From Eggerthella sp. CAG:368 (lineage in GTDB: Bacteria; Actinomycetota; Coriobacteriia; Coriobacteriales; Eggerthellaceae): a stretch of DNA of 23,397 nucleotides. The notes under the pieces were generated by a model. That model worked only from the letters and a program-made list of their open reading frames with translations. It made no database searches and was not told the origin of the DNA. Made by a program: the position numbers and the translations under genes. Location of the stretch: NCBI GenBank assembly GCA_000434775.1, contig FR895471.1:14351-37747 (forward strand). Direction: 5' to 3'. This document shows positions 22,631 through 23,397 of this stretch, one piece after another; the first letter of the stretch is position 1; the number at the start of each line of letters is the position of its first letter.

Positions 22631-23397
22631 TTAGGAGCTCTTTTTACACTCGCACAGCACACCTGTATGGCTTTCCATGTATCCATACCGATTTCGCAAA
22701 GCGAACAAAAACATCATCGTCATAAGAACCGAAGCGCCTTCCGCAACGATAACAGATGACCAAATTCCCATTTCGCCAAAAAAGGCTGGCAAAATAAGAA
22801 TTGCCACAACTTCAAACACCAATGTTCGAATAAATGAAATAAGCGCCGAAACCAATCCGTTATTAAGCGCCGTAAAGAAGGCTGATCCAAAAACATTAAA
22901 CCCAGCAACAAGAAATACAAACGAATAGATTGAAAGAGCATGTGTTGTAAGTTCAGTAACGCCTCTGTCGTAACCCACAAATAACAATGCTATGGGGCGA
23001 GCAATCAACAGTGCCGACACGGTAAGAAAAATATTCATCGTTGCAACCGAAACAAAGCATTTACGGAATAAATTACTCAGTTCGACCTTATTGCCAGCGC
23101 CGAATTGGTAAGCAATAAGCGGCGAAGAACCAACCGAAAAACCCAAGAAAAGCGAGATAAAAATCCACATGAGATACTGAATTACGCCATACGCTGCAAC
23201 ACCATCAGCACCGAGAAACTGCATAAGCTGATAGTTATAGAGCATTGCTACCAGAGACATGGAAATATTCGACACCAACTCCGAAGAGCCGTTCGCACAG
23301 GCTTTGCCCAATGCACGAAAATCAACCAACGGTTTTTCGAGGCGCAACATACTCTGGTTTTTCCTCAAAAAATATACCAGAGGAACCACACCTCCTA
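22631..23397 (-). CDS. MATE-family efflux transporter, partial (C-terminal half)
   Basis: The C-terminal 255 residues of a second MATE antiporter; the N-terminal half is beyond the right edge. The frame stays open to the window end: the GTG at 23389 is internal, with GGVVPLVYFLRKNQSMLRL matching the usual end of helix 6. Then follow ISMSLVAMLYNYQLM (helix 7), GVAAYGVIQYLMWIFISLFL and SVGSSPLIAYQFGAGN, the family's second-half signature. It ends in a short cysteine-bearing tail (CECKK). It differs clearly from the MATE gene at 13002. No terminator with a T-run is seen after it. Confidence 0.9.
   Translation of the reverse strand, partial: GGVVPLVYFLRKNQSMLRLEKPLVDFRALGKACANGSSELVSNISMSLVAMLYNYQLMQFLGADGVAAYGVIQYLMWIFISLFLGFSVGSSPLIAYQFGAGNKVELSNLFRKCFVSVATMNIFLTVSALLIARPIALLFVGYDRGVTELTTHALSIYSFVFLVAGFNVFGSAFFTALNNGLVSALISFIRTLVFEVVAILILPAFFGEMGIWSSVIVAEGASVLMTMMFLFALRNRYGYMESHTGVLCECKKSS

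Noticed and set aside
22631..23389. GTG at 23389 as the start of a short MATE-like protein
   Set aside because: Upstream codons remain open to the edge and read GG before VVPLVYFL, which matches the middle of MATE proteins. The gene is truncated by the window, not by mutation.
1..23397. CRISPR arrays, insertion sequences, integrases, prophage or plasmid genes
   Set aside because: I looked for repeat-spacer patterns, transposase or integrase motifs and terminal inverted repeats, and saw none.

Overview
The window looks like ordinary chromosome from an anaerobic or host-associated actinobacterium. The moderate G+C (judged by eye) and the gene families suggest a low-GC member of class Coriobacteriia; this is an inference from gene content, with no rRNA or phylogenetic marker to settle it. 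There is no phage, plasmid, insertion sequence, CRISPR array, tRNA or rRNA gene that I could see. Almost all sequence is explained by about twenty housekeeping or accessory genes, most with good Shine-Dalgarno sites. Both edge genes are cut by the window: carB at the left and a MATE transporter at the right.

Layout. 1-2323: 3' three-quarters of carB (+). 2595-3989: MFS transporter (-), divergent across a 487-bp spacer from a small membrane protein at 4477-5088 (+). 5189-7483: a tight minus-strand operon of Pit-type phosphate transporter, 74-aa two-helix membrane protein and tandem-domain UspA protein, with a possible Pho box upstream. 7978-8910: EpsC-type serine acetyltransferase (-). 9239-11683: class A penicillin-binding protein (-) with a proline-rich tail. 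11850-12848 and 13002-14372: MerR-type regulator and MATE efflux pump, divergent over a 33-bp near-perfect palindrome. 14468-15682: M20 amidohydrolase (-), divergent from a single-domain UspA gene at 15849-16325 (+). 16445-16927: YbaK deacylase (-). 16987-18360: PepT-like M20 peptidase with a serine-rich insertion (-), divergent from an MBL-fold hydrolase at 18587-19366 (+). 19437-20549: secreted coiled-coil M23 peptidase (-). 21006-22437: three small minus-strand genes: XRE/zinc-ribbon regulator, HTH-AbrB regulator, and a DUF4177-like protein that overlaps the HTH-AbrB gene. 22631-23397: second MATE transporter (-), partial.

How the genes fit together. The themes are phosphate uptake and stress (pit, usp), envelope synthesis and remodelling (PBP, M23), drug or metabolite export (MFS, two MATE pumps with a MerR regulator), and peptide or amino-acid metabolism (carB, epsC, two M20 hydrolases, YbaK).

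I did not find a convincing new multi-gene system. The most interesting signals are non-coding: the palindrome between merR and MATE, a 16-bp inverted repeat in the MFS leader, a possible three-way-junction RNA upstream of the M23 gene, a degenerate 13-bp periodic repeat next to it, and a terminator-like hairpin antisense to merR.
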